NCBI RefSeq assembly: GCF_905475345.1
Contig: NC_066595.1
Span: 6,836,501 to 6,900,500 of the forward strand
Reading direction: 5' to 3'
Source: Vespula vulgaris
Taxonomy: Eukaryota > Arthropoda > Insecta > Hymenoptera > Vespidae
DNA: 64,000 nt
Numbering within the stretch: the first letter of the stretch is position 1; each line of letters starts with the position of its first letter. The notes beneath the pieces are model-generated. The model made no database searches, had not been told where the DNA came from, and was given only the letters and a program-made list of their open reading frames with translations. The position numbers were made by a program, and so were the translations under genes. Below are positions 53,683 to 64,000 of the stretch, piece by piece.

Positions 53683-54570
53683 TTGACAAGTAAAGGAGCA
53701 CGCGCGAGCTTTTCTTCGAACAAGTCGAACGAATCGTTGTCTCAAGCAACAGCGGTAGCAGTATCAGTAGTAACAGCAGGAATGACTGGCGTTGGTAGCG
53801 ACCGTAGCAGTAGTAAAAGCAACGATAATGCCGGCAGTAGTAACGGCCGGCCCCTTGTCGCTTGAATCGATAGTCTGCGTGCACGAAATGCCGATAAGAG
53901 CGCTCGTTGCTTCCAACGTCCTTGTTGGTGGCACTCGTTTGCTCGTTCTCGGAGCGAATGTGAGTATGAGAATACAAGCACGATAGAGAATAAGAGAGAG
54001 AGAGAGAAAGAAAAAAGAGATGGATGATCGCTGTACACAGTGGTGTTCGTTTTACGCAGGGAGCCGGCGCTGGCTTTTGTCCTCTCGCACGCTCGTTTCT
54101 CGCGTGGTTGTACGAATCGAAGAGCGATCGTGCTATGAACAATGTGTGGAGGTGGAAAATGAGGAGAAAGAGGAGGAGGAGGAGGAGAAAAGGATGAGGA
54201 GAAAGAGGAAGAGGAAGTGGAGAAGAGAAGGTGGAGGGAAACGAAAGGACGCGCGTTCTGATTTACTGGCTAAACGCAGCACACACGAGGGGTAGCTGAC
54301 CGGAACACACGTCGGATCGAACTTCTCTACGAAGGATTGATCGAGGGCAAACGGAAGGTAGACGTTTCAAACGAGCACCCATCGGAAAGGCAAACGAGAA
54401 AGAAAGATAGACAGGAAGACGTAGAAGGAAAGTCAGAGAGACTTACTCTTTCCCTCTTTCTCTCTCTCTCTCTCAATCTGTATTTCGTTGAGAGAGGAGG
54501 AAAGCAAACGAGGGATTAGCAGGATGAAGGGTGCGAAACTAACCAAGAGATAGAGACAAAGATAGAGAAA

Positions 54571-54646
54571 TGATGAGAGAGAGAGAGAGAAAGAGGGAGA
54601 GTAAGAGGGAGAGAGGGGGAAAATGGTCGAAGGAGGAGGCCGACGC

Positions 54647-54686
<40 letters not shown>
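54571..54686. repeat. Purine (GA-rich) tract with GA microsatellite
   Basis: GA-rich with a clean (GA)n at about 54648-54686. Confidence 0.9.
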
Positions 54687-54688
<2 letters not shown>

Positions 54689-55185
54689 CGAGGGAGGTGG
54701 AGGCACGAATCGATGTAGGACACATGTCCCGATAAGCATCGGCACGTCGTCGTTATTATCTTTTTTTTTCTTTGACAATTTCACGAAAATATATGTCAAG
54801 ATAGAAAGAGGAAAAAAAGAGAGGAAGGATTTCACGCAGAATACCCACCCTTGGTCGCGGTCTCTTCATGTCTCGTACTTCTTCCGCGGTGGCATCTTCT
54901 CAGCGACGGCACTCGCTACTTGAATCGTAAACCTTCCCCATAGCGATTTGTCTTCTTCTTACTTCTTACTTCTTATATTCTCGTATTTTAACGTAGAAAC
55001 TCGAAAGAGAGTTTTCTTCCCTTTATTTCTTTTTCTCAAGCACTCCTTTTTATTTTCCTCTTCTTTTTCGAGCGACTACGCCTCGGTAGTTGCAACGAAT
55101 CGACGCGGATTCATCCTCGCACTTTGGGTAGCGACACGAGAAGAATAAATGAGAAAGTTAAAAGAAAAGAAATGAAATATGAATA

Positions 55186-55187
55186 AT

Positions 55188-55250
<63 letters not shown>

Positions 55251-55330
55251 AAGAGAGAGAGAGAGAGACAGACAGAGAGAAAGAGAGAGACAGAGAGAAA
55301 AAGAGAGAGACAGAGAGAAAAAGAGAGAAT
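55186..55330. repeat. Long GA microsatellite with GACA/GAAA variants
   Basis: About 145 bases of (GA)n with regular CAGA and AAAG interruptions. It lies about 80 bases from the candidate first-exon donor of the Shawl-type gene. Confidence 0.9.
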
Positions 55331-55399
55331 GAGAGAAAGAAAGATATAGAAAAAGAGGGAGGGGAAGTAAGCAAAGTAGAGAAACGGACGAAAAAGCTC

Positions 55400-55830
55400 G
55401 GACGTGCTTACGGAGCGCGTCTCTCGACTCGCGCGCACGGACCAGACTGACACCGACGACGCGAGCGACGCTTCGACGACGTCGAAAGACGGCGAGTGCG
55501 CTTCTGAGCGTGCTCCTTCGACGCGATCTACTACTGCTGCTACTGCTGCTACTGCTACTGCTGCTGCTGCTGCTGCTGCTACTTGCTAGCTACTAGCTAG
55601 CTAGCTAGCGATTCTAATAGTAATAGTAGTAGTGTAGTAGTAGTAGTGTAGTAGTAGTAATAATAGTAGCGTAGCAGTGCGGAGAGTAGGGTGGTGGCGT
55701 GTCGTGCCGTGCCGCGTCGTGACGCGCCGCGCCGTGTCGAGCCGAGCCGAGTTAAGCCGAGAAGAGAAAACCAAGCGGAATTACGCGCAGGCGTAGCGCA
55801 AGTTCGCGCCGATCGCACGCCCGTAACACG
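55400..55830 (-). promoter_or_regulatory. CpG-rich block, candidate distal promoter and first exon of the Shawl-type gene
   Basis: The most G+C- and CpG-rich stretch in the window, with many CGCG, GACGACG and GCCGTGCCGCGTCG runs. Read on the minus strand it contains a CAG/CTA trinucleotide repeat and a donor CC|GTAAGC at 55411. The nearest downstream minus-strand coding start is the Shawl-type ATG at 49088. Assignment to that gene is inference. Confidence 0.4.
55528..55583. repeat. CTG/CAG trinucleotide repeat
   Basis: Mixed CTA/CTG units ending in about seven pure CTG. On the minus strand it reads CAG. Followed at 55585-55610 by a CTAGCTAG cluster and at 55611-55672 by TAG/TAA units. Confidence 0.9.
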
Positions 55831-58600
55831 TTTTACATCCTTTCCCTTACGTGCTATAGCGATTACCTGAGTCTGACTTCACGCCGACATTATCTACTTT
55901 CTTCAACGAATACTAAAGCTTAGTACTGCTACTTAGTACTGAATACAGAATAAACTAGAGCTTAGTTAAACGCAACCCTTCCCTTTCTTCTCCGTCTTCG
56001 TCCGCTTCTTCATTTTCTTCTTCCTCGTCGATGTTTCTTTCATTCGATCATTTTTAAAAGTAATATAAATCCATATATTTTATTAATGAATAGAGACGAT
56101 TACAGTCTACTACGATCGTTACTTTCCAAGGAATCTTTAAATTCCTTTTACTATTACTACTACTATTACTTCTACTACCATTGCTGCTATTAGTTGTACT
56201 ATACTACTACTTTTTATCCTTCTCGATTCGACCTATTTTTATTTCATTTCGTAGACTTTTTATCTTCGCTCAGTAAAACTCCCTCAGCAAAATCGTTCGC
56301 AAGGATTGAATCGGTCGATAAGAAGGTACTACGTCCCTACCGCTACCCTTTTCTTTTCCTTTTTTATTCATTCGTTTATTCCCTCGACTCTCGAAGTGAG
56401 ATCGATTGTATATTGGAATGCGTAAGTCCCCTTGAGTATTATTTAAATGTATTTCGATTTCTCTAATGCATCTTTGTTCATACTCATTATTTAACAAAGA
56501 ACAAATGTGCTAAATCTCGATCGTCGATCTCATTGATTTTGTATAACGACGATGACGACGACAAAAGAAAGCATCGACTTTTTACCACCTTCATCAGTCG
56601 ATCTTTCTGCATAATAAATGTCGGAACATCTATTATCGTGGACGCAACGAAATTATCAAGATATCTAGAAAAATCGAACGTCGTTGTCAAACACCTAAAC
56701 ACGTTGAGACCAAAGATACGACTTATCGTGATCTACAATCCGATAAATCTATATCTTCGTCATTCTTAAAATCTTTATCTCCAATATGAATCGATAAAAT
56801 AAGACTATGATTTCGAACTTTTCTTTGTTTCTTATTATTAGGGTTAATCGAGAACAAATTTACGTTTATTACTGAATCTATCGACACTTCTTGTATCCTG
56901 TTCTTACAGTGTTCGGTTCAAATGACCGATCCTTAAAAAAAGGTTATTATTTTTATAATTAAATATAGATAATAGTCAATTTATTACTGAATGAATTAAT
57001 AAATACAAATACATTGTATGCACATTTTAAGAAAATCTATAAAGTTTAACAGCCACATGACAATGTTTAAGTATTTGAAAGTTGTACAAAAGTTTGAAAA
57101 CGATCCATTTGACCGGCAATGGTAGATGTAGCGTTAATAGCATTTATTTGACAGTCGTTTAGTTTGTATAAAAAATGATCGTTTTTAATCGAGAAATTTC
57201 TTTTGGATTAAAAGAATATGTTATGCATTAACTATAGAACGTAGGATGTAAACGAGCAAATACCATCGTGCTTTCCCTTGCACTACACATTTAGGATCGA
57301 ATAATAGCAAATGTTTACTCGAGTCGATCCCTCACCCTACTTGACAAGCTTTTTCATCCTCCTTTACGATGCCATGCGAGGACAGACGGCAAATGGATTC
57401 TCGTTTACTTGGTTCTAAGATAGATAGAGTAGATTCTTTTTTGTTTTTTATTTTTTATTTTTTATTTTTTATTTTTTGACAGCTTCATCATTGGAAAACT
57501 TGGAGAAATAAATATTTTCATATAATCATATGATACAATCGAGTTTCAAGAAACAAAGAAAGAAATTTATTTTCAAATATTAATACAACATATATATTAC
57601 GAGAAAATTCGTATTCTATCTTCTTGCATGCATATCTAACATCCCAATCCTTCTTCATTCTCTCTCTTAACGAGAGAGAAAAAGATAAAGTGCATGCGCG
57701 CGCATATTGCGCTCTAGCAGTCGCGTTTTCCCGCAGAAACAAGCGGACACGCGGACTCTTTTGTTCTTTTATCAGCGTATCTCTTCTCTTCTCTCGACAT
57801 TCCAGAGTACTTGTAACAACCTAATCAATCTCGTTAGCTTGACAGTTCAGGAGAGAAGTGTCTGAAGAGGAAGATACTATCTGAATAGAATTATATTTTT
57901 TTCGAGAGAAAGCGAGAGATATTCCTTGAGATAAAGAATATTACAATATTACAATGAAGTGTAGACAACATAAAAAAACAAAAATATAAAGATTGAGAGA
58001 GGGGGAGAGAGAAGAAGGTAGGGGAATCTCGAAGCTACACTTGCGTACACAGAGACGTTTACTTATTTACCTTGTCGCGTCAAGAACGATTCAAAGGTAT
58101 GTCCCGAGGGTGCATATCATCATACGTTTCTCTCTCTTTCTCTCTCTCTCTACCAATCTATCTATCTATCTCTTTCTTTCTTTCTCTTTATGCATGTAAA
58201 TGTATCAACGTCTGTGCGTGCTATGCTGAGTAGAGAAAAGTGGGGGGATCCCACAGAGCCTGAATAAACCGTTCTAGCGGTCGATGGCTTACGCTTGCGC
58301 CGTGAAAGCTCTTGCGTCAAAGAGTTCCACGGTTTTCCACGTTTTCCAGGGCATTATCGTTGATACGCTACTGGTCTCTCTTAATGGCCTCGAATCGGTC
58401 GATCTACTTTACGATGAAACATGATCGTTGCACGATCGACGCACTTTTCTTTTTGTTCATTCTCATTGACTTTTCTTTCATTTTCTTTCTTTGTCGCTTA
58501 AAAGTTTTTCTCGTTGATCGTTGCAACTTCTTTTTTTCTTCTTTTCTTTCTCTTTTGTTACAATAATATATAAGGATACTTAAGAAACAAAATATTTTTA
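55831..58600. other. Shaw-type 3' region and Shawl-type upstream flank
   Basis: No coding exon recognised. A minus-strand AATAAA at 57566-57571, about 1 kb after the Shaw-type stop, may end that transcript. A TTTTTTA heptanucleotide array lies at 57439-57478, and CTAT/TCTT repeats near 58128-58190. Confidence 0.45.
57439..57478. repeat. TTTTTTA tandem array
   Basis: Five consecutive 7-base T6A-type units (first one diverged), a simple tandem repeat. Confidence 0.8.
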
Positions 58601-58825
58601 TCATAAAATACAATGGAGAATGTTTTGAGAACGTTGTCTCTCTTTTCGATGATTCGTTTCCTCTTCTGGATGAACGATTTCGGCGACACGTTGCTGCTCC
58701 GTCTTATCGTCTCGAGGTAGATCGCTATCTCGGCAGTCAGATACGCTCGTTCCTTCGGATTCTTGACTGGGCGAAGTGGTGCGCGCACGATGTTCGATTT
58801 CCGCTAGATTTATCACGATATTCGG
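58601..58825 (-). other. Candidate last coding exon of the Shaw-type gene
   Basis: Open for 74 codons plus stop from a strong acceptor. Begins PNIVINLAEIEHRARTTS and is rich in E, D, S, Q and R, unlike chance frames nearby, which are L/F/S-rich. Phase 0 matches the candidate donor at 60175. Confidence 0.6.
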
Positions 58826-61800
58826 CTGTAAGCAGAATATAAATTCTATGGACTATAGGCTGACGTTCAACCACCTTGTTGTTTGCTCAATTTTTGGACA
58901 TTTCTTTTTTTTCTTTTCGAGTAATCTTTCTACGAACTTTGAGATATAACAGTTTTCCGAGCTCTTTTTTTAGCTTGTTTGGTTTGTATGAAATAGATTC
59001 GATTCAAAAGGGTACTTTTTTCCCATTAGTATCAGTCTTATTTAAAGAAATTTAATCTGAAAGCATATCATACAGTTTCCTTTAATAACGCACTGAAACG
59101 AGTTCGACGTTTCAAATGTCAGCATATTTCGAGTCGAAAATTTACATAACCGAATCACGGGAGCATACCGGCCGAGTTTCTGTCGGCTTTTTCGAGATAT
59201 CAGCATCGAGGGCTTTAAATCTCGACCCGTCCAAAATAGATTGCTAAAGTTAGTTTATTCAAGGAATCGACACAATGGATAAGACGTAATCCAAAATTCC
59301 AAGTACATTCCAAGAAAAATCTTGTGCTATTGGTCGATTAAACGAAATTATTAATAAGACAAACGATAAAAGGAAGATCTGAGTTTATTGGTTCGTTGGT
59401 CAGGATAAAAGCATTTCAGGAGAACGCGTTTTGTTACGACATCACAAAATTTGCAAAACTAGGTCGAGCTCGTAAAAGAGTAAGTGTACGTTGATACAAA
59501 TTTGCTTAGAAATTTGTAGAATGGAGAGAACGAGAGAAAGAGCGATATGAAGCTATTTTAGAACTGACTAATTGCTAAGTCGTTCTTTTTGCTTTGTGAG
59601 TTTCTGTAGTCCTCTAATATACACCAGACGAGATGATAAAAGAGATAAAGTGCGAATTCGCTTTGACAAGGTTTATCGTAATTACTTTAATCATTTACTC
59701 CTCGAATGATTTAGGATGTTTCAAAATTTGTAATTTAATGCCGTAAAAAAAAAAATAAAAAGATAAAAAAAAAGGCAGAAACTTTATGAGTGGAATTGAA
59801 ATATACACAACTAACCGCAAGAGGCTCAGGAGTTTCTAAAAGGTTACTTCCTGTGCCTCTCTTTCTCTCTCTCCCTCTCTCACTATGTCTCTGATGCTAA
59901 TCGTCCCTTTGAATCTATTTCGTTTATCAACTCTCAAGAGAGAAACTCCGTCATTTGCATAGCTCTCTACTGTCAAGAAGTCGTACTTCTTCGGATATAA
60001 TCACCCGTAGAAAGTTATCCTTTAACTCGACGGATGCTCGAATGAATTTCATTACGTTGAAATTCTTTGCTTACTCGAGCCGCCCGTTATAGAGAAGAGG
60101 ATTGGAAAATGGATAGTATCGAGAAAGCAATTAACGTTGGGACTCGATGCGTTAAAACCATCGTGGTAAAAGCACCTGGAGTTGTAGGACGCTGTGCAAT
60201 CTAGTCATAGGTTGTCGAGTCATGAGAGGTGTCAGCGATCTGTAAGGTGAAGCGTTCAAGAACAAATGTCCCTGAGAATCGGAACGATTTTGATGCATCG
60301 ACGATCTTCCACGTCTTGGAAATTCTGCTGGGAGTACTCTTCGTCTCTGCTTTGGCAATTTGCTACGTGCCTGAAAAATATTTGATCAAAAGGAAAATAT
60401 CGAAACGTGAATCGAAGTGCTGAGCACGCGTCATGGTTATATTCTCATAGAACTACGTGTAATCAGAGTAAAAAGAAAACATTGTAAAAGGTAAAATTTT
60501 ATCGGATGAGTCAACTTCGAAAACAGTAAATGAAAGGAAAGCTTCCGAAGAGTTTTCGAAGAAACGAACGTGAAGAGAGTCATGCTCGAACCTGAGTGTG
60601 GGAGTAGAACATAGAGAAGTTGCTGACGATGACAGGAACCGGAAGTGCGATAGCAAGAACACCGGTCAAGGCACATAGTCCGCCTATGAACATCCCTGGA
60701 AAGGTTTTTGGCGTCATGTCGCCGTAACCGACGGTCGTCATGGTGACTAGAGCCCACCAAAGTCCTCGTGGTATACTGTCAAAGTCGTTGTTAGGATTTT
60801 CCTGAAAAGAGCAGCCTAGTGGAATTCTTGATATCGAGTAAAAGCATTCAACGCGCTCGTTTACGCAGAAAAGGAAACATTAACAAAAGAGGAGGAGAAA
60901 GAAAAAGAAAAGAAAAACAAAAAAGAGAAAAAGAAAAACGAGTCTGGCATAGAAGAATGGAAGTTTAAATTAGCATTTATAAACTTAACGAAGCAAACTA
61001 TTTTAAGTTGTGTGTATGAAACGTAAACGTAAACTAACAAAACTGAAATGTTTTCGTATTGGTCTAGACATAGACACGACGTAATTATTTACTCGAGCAT
61101 ACCATTATGTGTAATACAGTAATGCACGGCTGCGTTTATAGATAGAGGATGCTTTGAGCTTTGGCAAAGTGTGTCTCCCTATTCATCAGGGAAAAGAAGT
61201 TTTTCTTTTCGTCGAAAACGAAACAATACGGTCTTTAACTTTAATGGAAACGATGCTTGCTATTTAACGAATTGGTTCAATGATTCGTACGTACACGTTC
61301 GTTTGAACGCAAGTGATGAAGGTACGTGATAAACGTGACCGTTCGAGCGATATCTTATAGCGTGTCGAGATAGGAGAAAGGAAAGAAAGAATACAGACAG
61401 GCGTGTCTCCAAGGTGGGCTCCTTTTCTCACGAGCACGGTTTCCTTTCATGATTCATGTTCTTATGAATTTTTCACCGGGGGAAAAGTCAAGCTCATTTT
61501 CTTTGTCACTCCCCTTGACGTTACGAGGGAAGCCTTCATTTTAGACGGTCCGTTTGATATCTCGATCCTTTGTCCGATGTAAAGATAAAATCTTTCATCA
61601 TCTTAATTAATATCCTTACCTTCGAGGAACATCATCCTTTTTCTTATGACAGGATAATAATTAAACAAATTGTTTATTTTTCTTTTTTTTTTTTTAGGTA
61701 CTTACTTGAAGTCGTTCGGCGTAAAAAATGAGACTAGCGAAGAGAACTATGCCCAAAGCGAGGAAGAAAACCAACAATGCGAGCTCTTTCGCGGATGCTT

Positions 61801-63130
61801 TGAAAGTATGTATGAGGATTCTCAAGCCGGGTGAATGTCTGGTCAATTTAAAGAGTCGAAGTACTCGTGCTATCGAGAGGACCTCCAGATACAGGCTAGA
61901 CTCTGTCAAGAATTCCGTATAGAAGCTGAACGTCGCCGCTAAATCGATCGCGTTCACCGGCGACACAGCGAATCGCTTTAGGCTTGGACTGACCTACAAT
62001 AGAATTCTTTCCTTTCGTCTTCCCTCGAGATAAATTTTACGTAGGAATTTGGAGTATGGTGAATCGTTCGAAATTTCAAAGACTTCCTTTCATATCAAAT
62101 TCAAATAAGATATTCAAACTTACCAAGCATCGAAGTGTTATTTCGAATGTGAACCAAGCGTTACAAGCGTGTTCGATGTAATAAAACGTTCGATGCGGTC
62201 GACCGATTTCATTCTCGTAATGCTGAGTGAATTTTACAGAATAGTTAGAAGAAGAATCATCCGTTCTAATTTGTGGTAGATTACTAGAATGGCTCTTCAA
62301 GCAAAAGCAGAGAACCGAGAGACAGATGAAGAAGATCGAAATGCAGGCGATGCACTTTGCCGACCTCGACGAATAAGGCTCGTCGAAGAGAGCCCAGATT
62401 CTCGGACGTAATCGCTGCCACTTTGTCAACGTTCCACGATTATATTCCTCCTCGTAACCAAAAAGCCGAGAAATCTCCTCGTCGCTAAGCTTTTCGCCTT
62501 CGATGTCTAATTTGTCCAATATGGCCAACGTTGCTTGAGTGTCTCTGTGAATACTGTAAGTACTCCAACAGCAAGGTTCAACCTTTAAAAAATTAACTTG
62601 ACGTTAATGTGACAATAGTGACATTCCAGTAGTACAATAATTCCTTGTTAGTTTAAAAAAGAAACGAAAGGATTATCAAGTTCGGAAACTTTGAAGCTAC
62701 GTGAGCAAAGACAACGCTCTTAAAAATAAGTACGTCTGATCAAATAATCCATGTTCATCTTACATCCTTTGAGAACTCGCTGATTGTTTAGGATTGATAT
62801 AGATTTCAAGTTGCTAAAGTTTCTCAAACTAACCTGATTCGAATCAAGACCCCAGAAATCAAGCTCTTCTTCAAAAAGAGGACCGCAAACGTCCGTGGGA
62901 TAGTGCAGCTTGCCTGTACGATAGTAATTGAGAACCTGTGCGAAGACACCGGGATGCCTGTCGTAGAAATATTCGTTCAATATCGGATCGTAATTTACCG
63001 ATGCTTCGGTGAGTCGTGACAATCTCGTCGCTGGTATTTTCTTCAAGGTTGCTTTATACGTCTCGTGACGTATTCCACCGACGTTAAGTATCACCCGGTC
63101 GTTCCATCTTTCATCATCCACTTTCCTCAT
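58601..63130 (-). CDS. Shaw: Shaw-type Kv3 voltage-gated potassium channel
   Basis: Second Kv3-class alpha subunit, upstream of and tandem to the Shawl-type gene. Six exons fit: 63130-62834, 62582-62124, 61993-61706, 60801-60592, 60370-60176 and 58825-58601, total 557 residues. Order: T1 domain (RVILNVGGIRHETYKATLKK to DFWGLDSNQ), VEPCCWSTYSIHRDTQ, S1 (CISIFFICLSVLCFCL), S2 with FYYIEHACNAWFTFE, S3, S4 (RVLRLFKLTRHSPGLRIL), filter TMTTVGYGD, S6 with PVPVIVSNFSMFYSHTQ, then KLPKQRRRVLPAEF and a charged tail. CCWSTYSIHRDTQ points to Shaw. The last exon has a strong acceptor (TTCTGCTTACAG) and joins CAG|CCG in phase. If the weak donor CAG|GTGCTT at 60175 is skipped, exon 5 reads on to a stop at 60152 and gives a 490-residue form. 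The N-terminus MRKVDDERW differs from the usual one. Confidence 0.9.
58826..60175 (-). other. Candidate last intron of the Shaw-type gene
   Basis: 1.35 kb with the donor GTGCTT (non-optimal) and the acceptor TTACAG. Its first 24 bases are translated if the intron is kept (VLLPRWF then stop). Confidence 0.5.
60802..61705 (-). other. Intron 3 of the Shaw-type gene
   Basis: 0.9 kb between the S5 exon and the pore exon, with donor GTAAGT and acceptor TTTTCAG. Nothing else notable. Confidence 0.8.
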
Positions 63131-63521
63131 CCTCCCACTTGGATTTTCTTCGATCGCATGGCACGCAATTCACGATGATAAAGAAAGTTATGCGAAAGCG
63201 AGCCAGTAAGGCAAGAAAAACATTTTTGCGTCAAGATGAGGGATGACCGAGCTTTTTTCTTCCAGCGATTCTCTACCGTTCTTGAATTTCTACGAATATT
63301 TTACGCGTCGCTTTGCGTCCCTACGATTGATATTTTTAGTCTTCCAAATTTTTTATCTACCTCCGACATTCGTTTCTCTCTTTCAAATAGGAGATTTATA
63401 ATCGAACGATTTCAAATGGCTGCGAATCGTCGAGTGATTTATCGATAATGCAAAATGGCTCTTGAAACGTGCGTAATTGCCGCTTTGCTTCTCATTAATG
63501 ATCTCTGCCCTCCTTCCTCTC

Positions 63522-63564
<43 letters not shown>

Positions 63565-64000
63565 TTGATTCGATCATTAAATGATACGATTACAACCTAT
63601 TTATCGAACGCTCGCAATAGACCGCACGATACACCTGAATTACGTTAGAAGCACGTTCGTCGACACGTGCACAATGAAAAGCACCGATTCCCTACTCGAA
63701 TCCTAACACAGATAAAGCTCTACAACGAGATACAGCCACAGGTTGCTTCTTTAATCGTCCACTTGGTCCATTCGATAGCAACTTTACGTCACGATCGTTC
63801 TTTTTCGAGGATCTTAAGACGATAAACGACAGTAGTAACGTACGTAGATTAGTAGTGAGCTATTTTTCTGACGTTATTTCACTAATGCGAAAATAGCACT
63901 TTCGAAAATCTCTTGATGTCGATCACGATGTGCTTAATCCAAATCCCTGTTTTTCTTTTGCCTTTCTCTTTTCTTTTCTTTTATTTCCTATACCCCTTTC
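63131..64000. other. 5' flank of the Shaw-type gene
   Basis: Upstream of the Shaw-type start to the window end. Contains a CT repeat (63524-63561). No coding frame seen; untranslated exons may lie here or beyond. Confidence 0.5.
63524..63561. repeat. CT/GA microsatellite
   Basis: Clean (CT)n about 400 bases upstream of the Shaw-type start codon; GA on the coding strand. Confidence 0.9.

Larger units (their letters stand above)
49089..55412 (-). other. Probable long 5' leader intron and flank of the Shawl-type gene
   Basis: 6.3 kb with no recognisable coding exon. A pyrimidine-rich acceptor ending TCGTAG near 49139-49146 just upstream of the start codon implies a spliced leader. A donor GTAAGC (55411-55406) at the edge of a CpG-rich block is a candidate partner. 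Within lie a TTC repeat (50986-51027), a perfect 14-base palindrome (50448-50461) and purine/GA-rich tracts (53511-53682, 54160-54240, 54571-54686, 55186-55330). A 139-codon plus-strand frame at 52321-52740 has no recognised motif. Confidence 0.4.

Noticed and set aside
53453..54142. 229-codon minus-strand frame and overlapping frames
   Set aside because: Made mostly of Ser/Leu/Phe codons from the complement of GA-rich tracts; no motifs, and similar frames appear at every CT/GA array.
55076..55453. 125-codon minus-strand frame
   Set aside because: Translation of the GA microsatellite; the flanks carry no coding signal.
1..64000. tRNA, rRNA, CRISPR array or transposon
   Set aside because: Read through for tRNA B-box words, terminal inverted repeats, reverse-transcriptase or transposase motifs and spaced repeats; none was convincing, though diverged fragments cannot be excluded without a search.

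Overview
The window is animal nuclear DNA, and the gene set, small GT-AG introns, high A+T content and frequent CpG point to an insect, most likely a hymenopteran (bee, wasp or ant). That assignment is an inference from composition and from insect-type genes such as Shaw, Shawl and Klp68D/KIF3B. I recognise eleven protein-coding genes. Nearly all are split, and I rebuilt exon chains by joining reading frame, splice sites and family similarity. In every multi-exon chain the summed exon length keeps the frame.

From 1 to about 20.4 kb the DNA is very A+T rich and compactly packed. In order: ALDH7A1/antiquitin (minus; the last codons run off the left edge), exportin-6 (minus), Notchless/NLE1 (minus) head to head with Zwilch (plus), a secreted pancreatic-type lipase (plus), a PI-PLC X-domain protein (plus), and CCDC47 (minus). 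CCDC47 is head to head with a kinesin-2 motor, KIF3B/Klp68D (plus), whose coding region is a single exon and clearly richer in G+C.

From about 25.8 to 38.3 kb there is a large RS-rich protein with two matrin-type zinc fingers (minus), then, divergently, a secreted CUB-domain protein with a cysteine-rich N-terminus (plus). The functions of both are unknown.

From about 43.2 to 63.1 kb two Kv3-class voltage-gated potassium channel genes lie in tandem on the minus strand: a Shawl-type gene (43.3-49.1 kb) and a Shaw-type gene (58.6-63.1 kb). Their coding introns do not coincide. Between and around them are kilobases of non-coding DNA loaded with GA/CT, CA, TTC and CAG/CTA microsatellites. A CpG-rich block near 55.4-55.8 kb looks like the distal promoter and first exon of the Shawl-type gene.

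The genes are ordinary housekeeping and neuronal genes and do not form one pathway. No tRNA, rRNA, CRISPR or intact mobile element was recognised. The points most worth checking are the Kv3 tandem pair and its splice structure, the two proteins of unknown function, and the GA-rich putative promoter.
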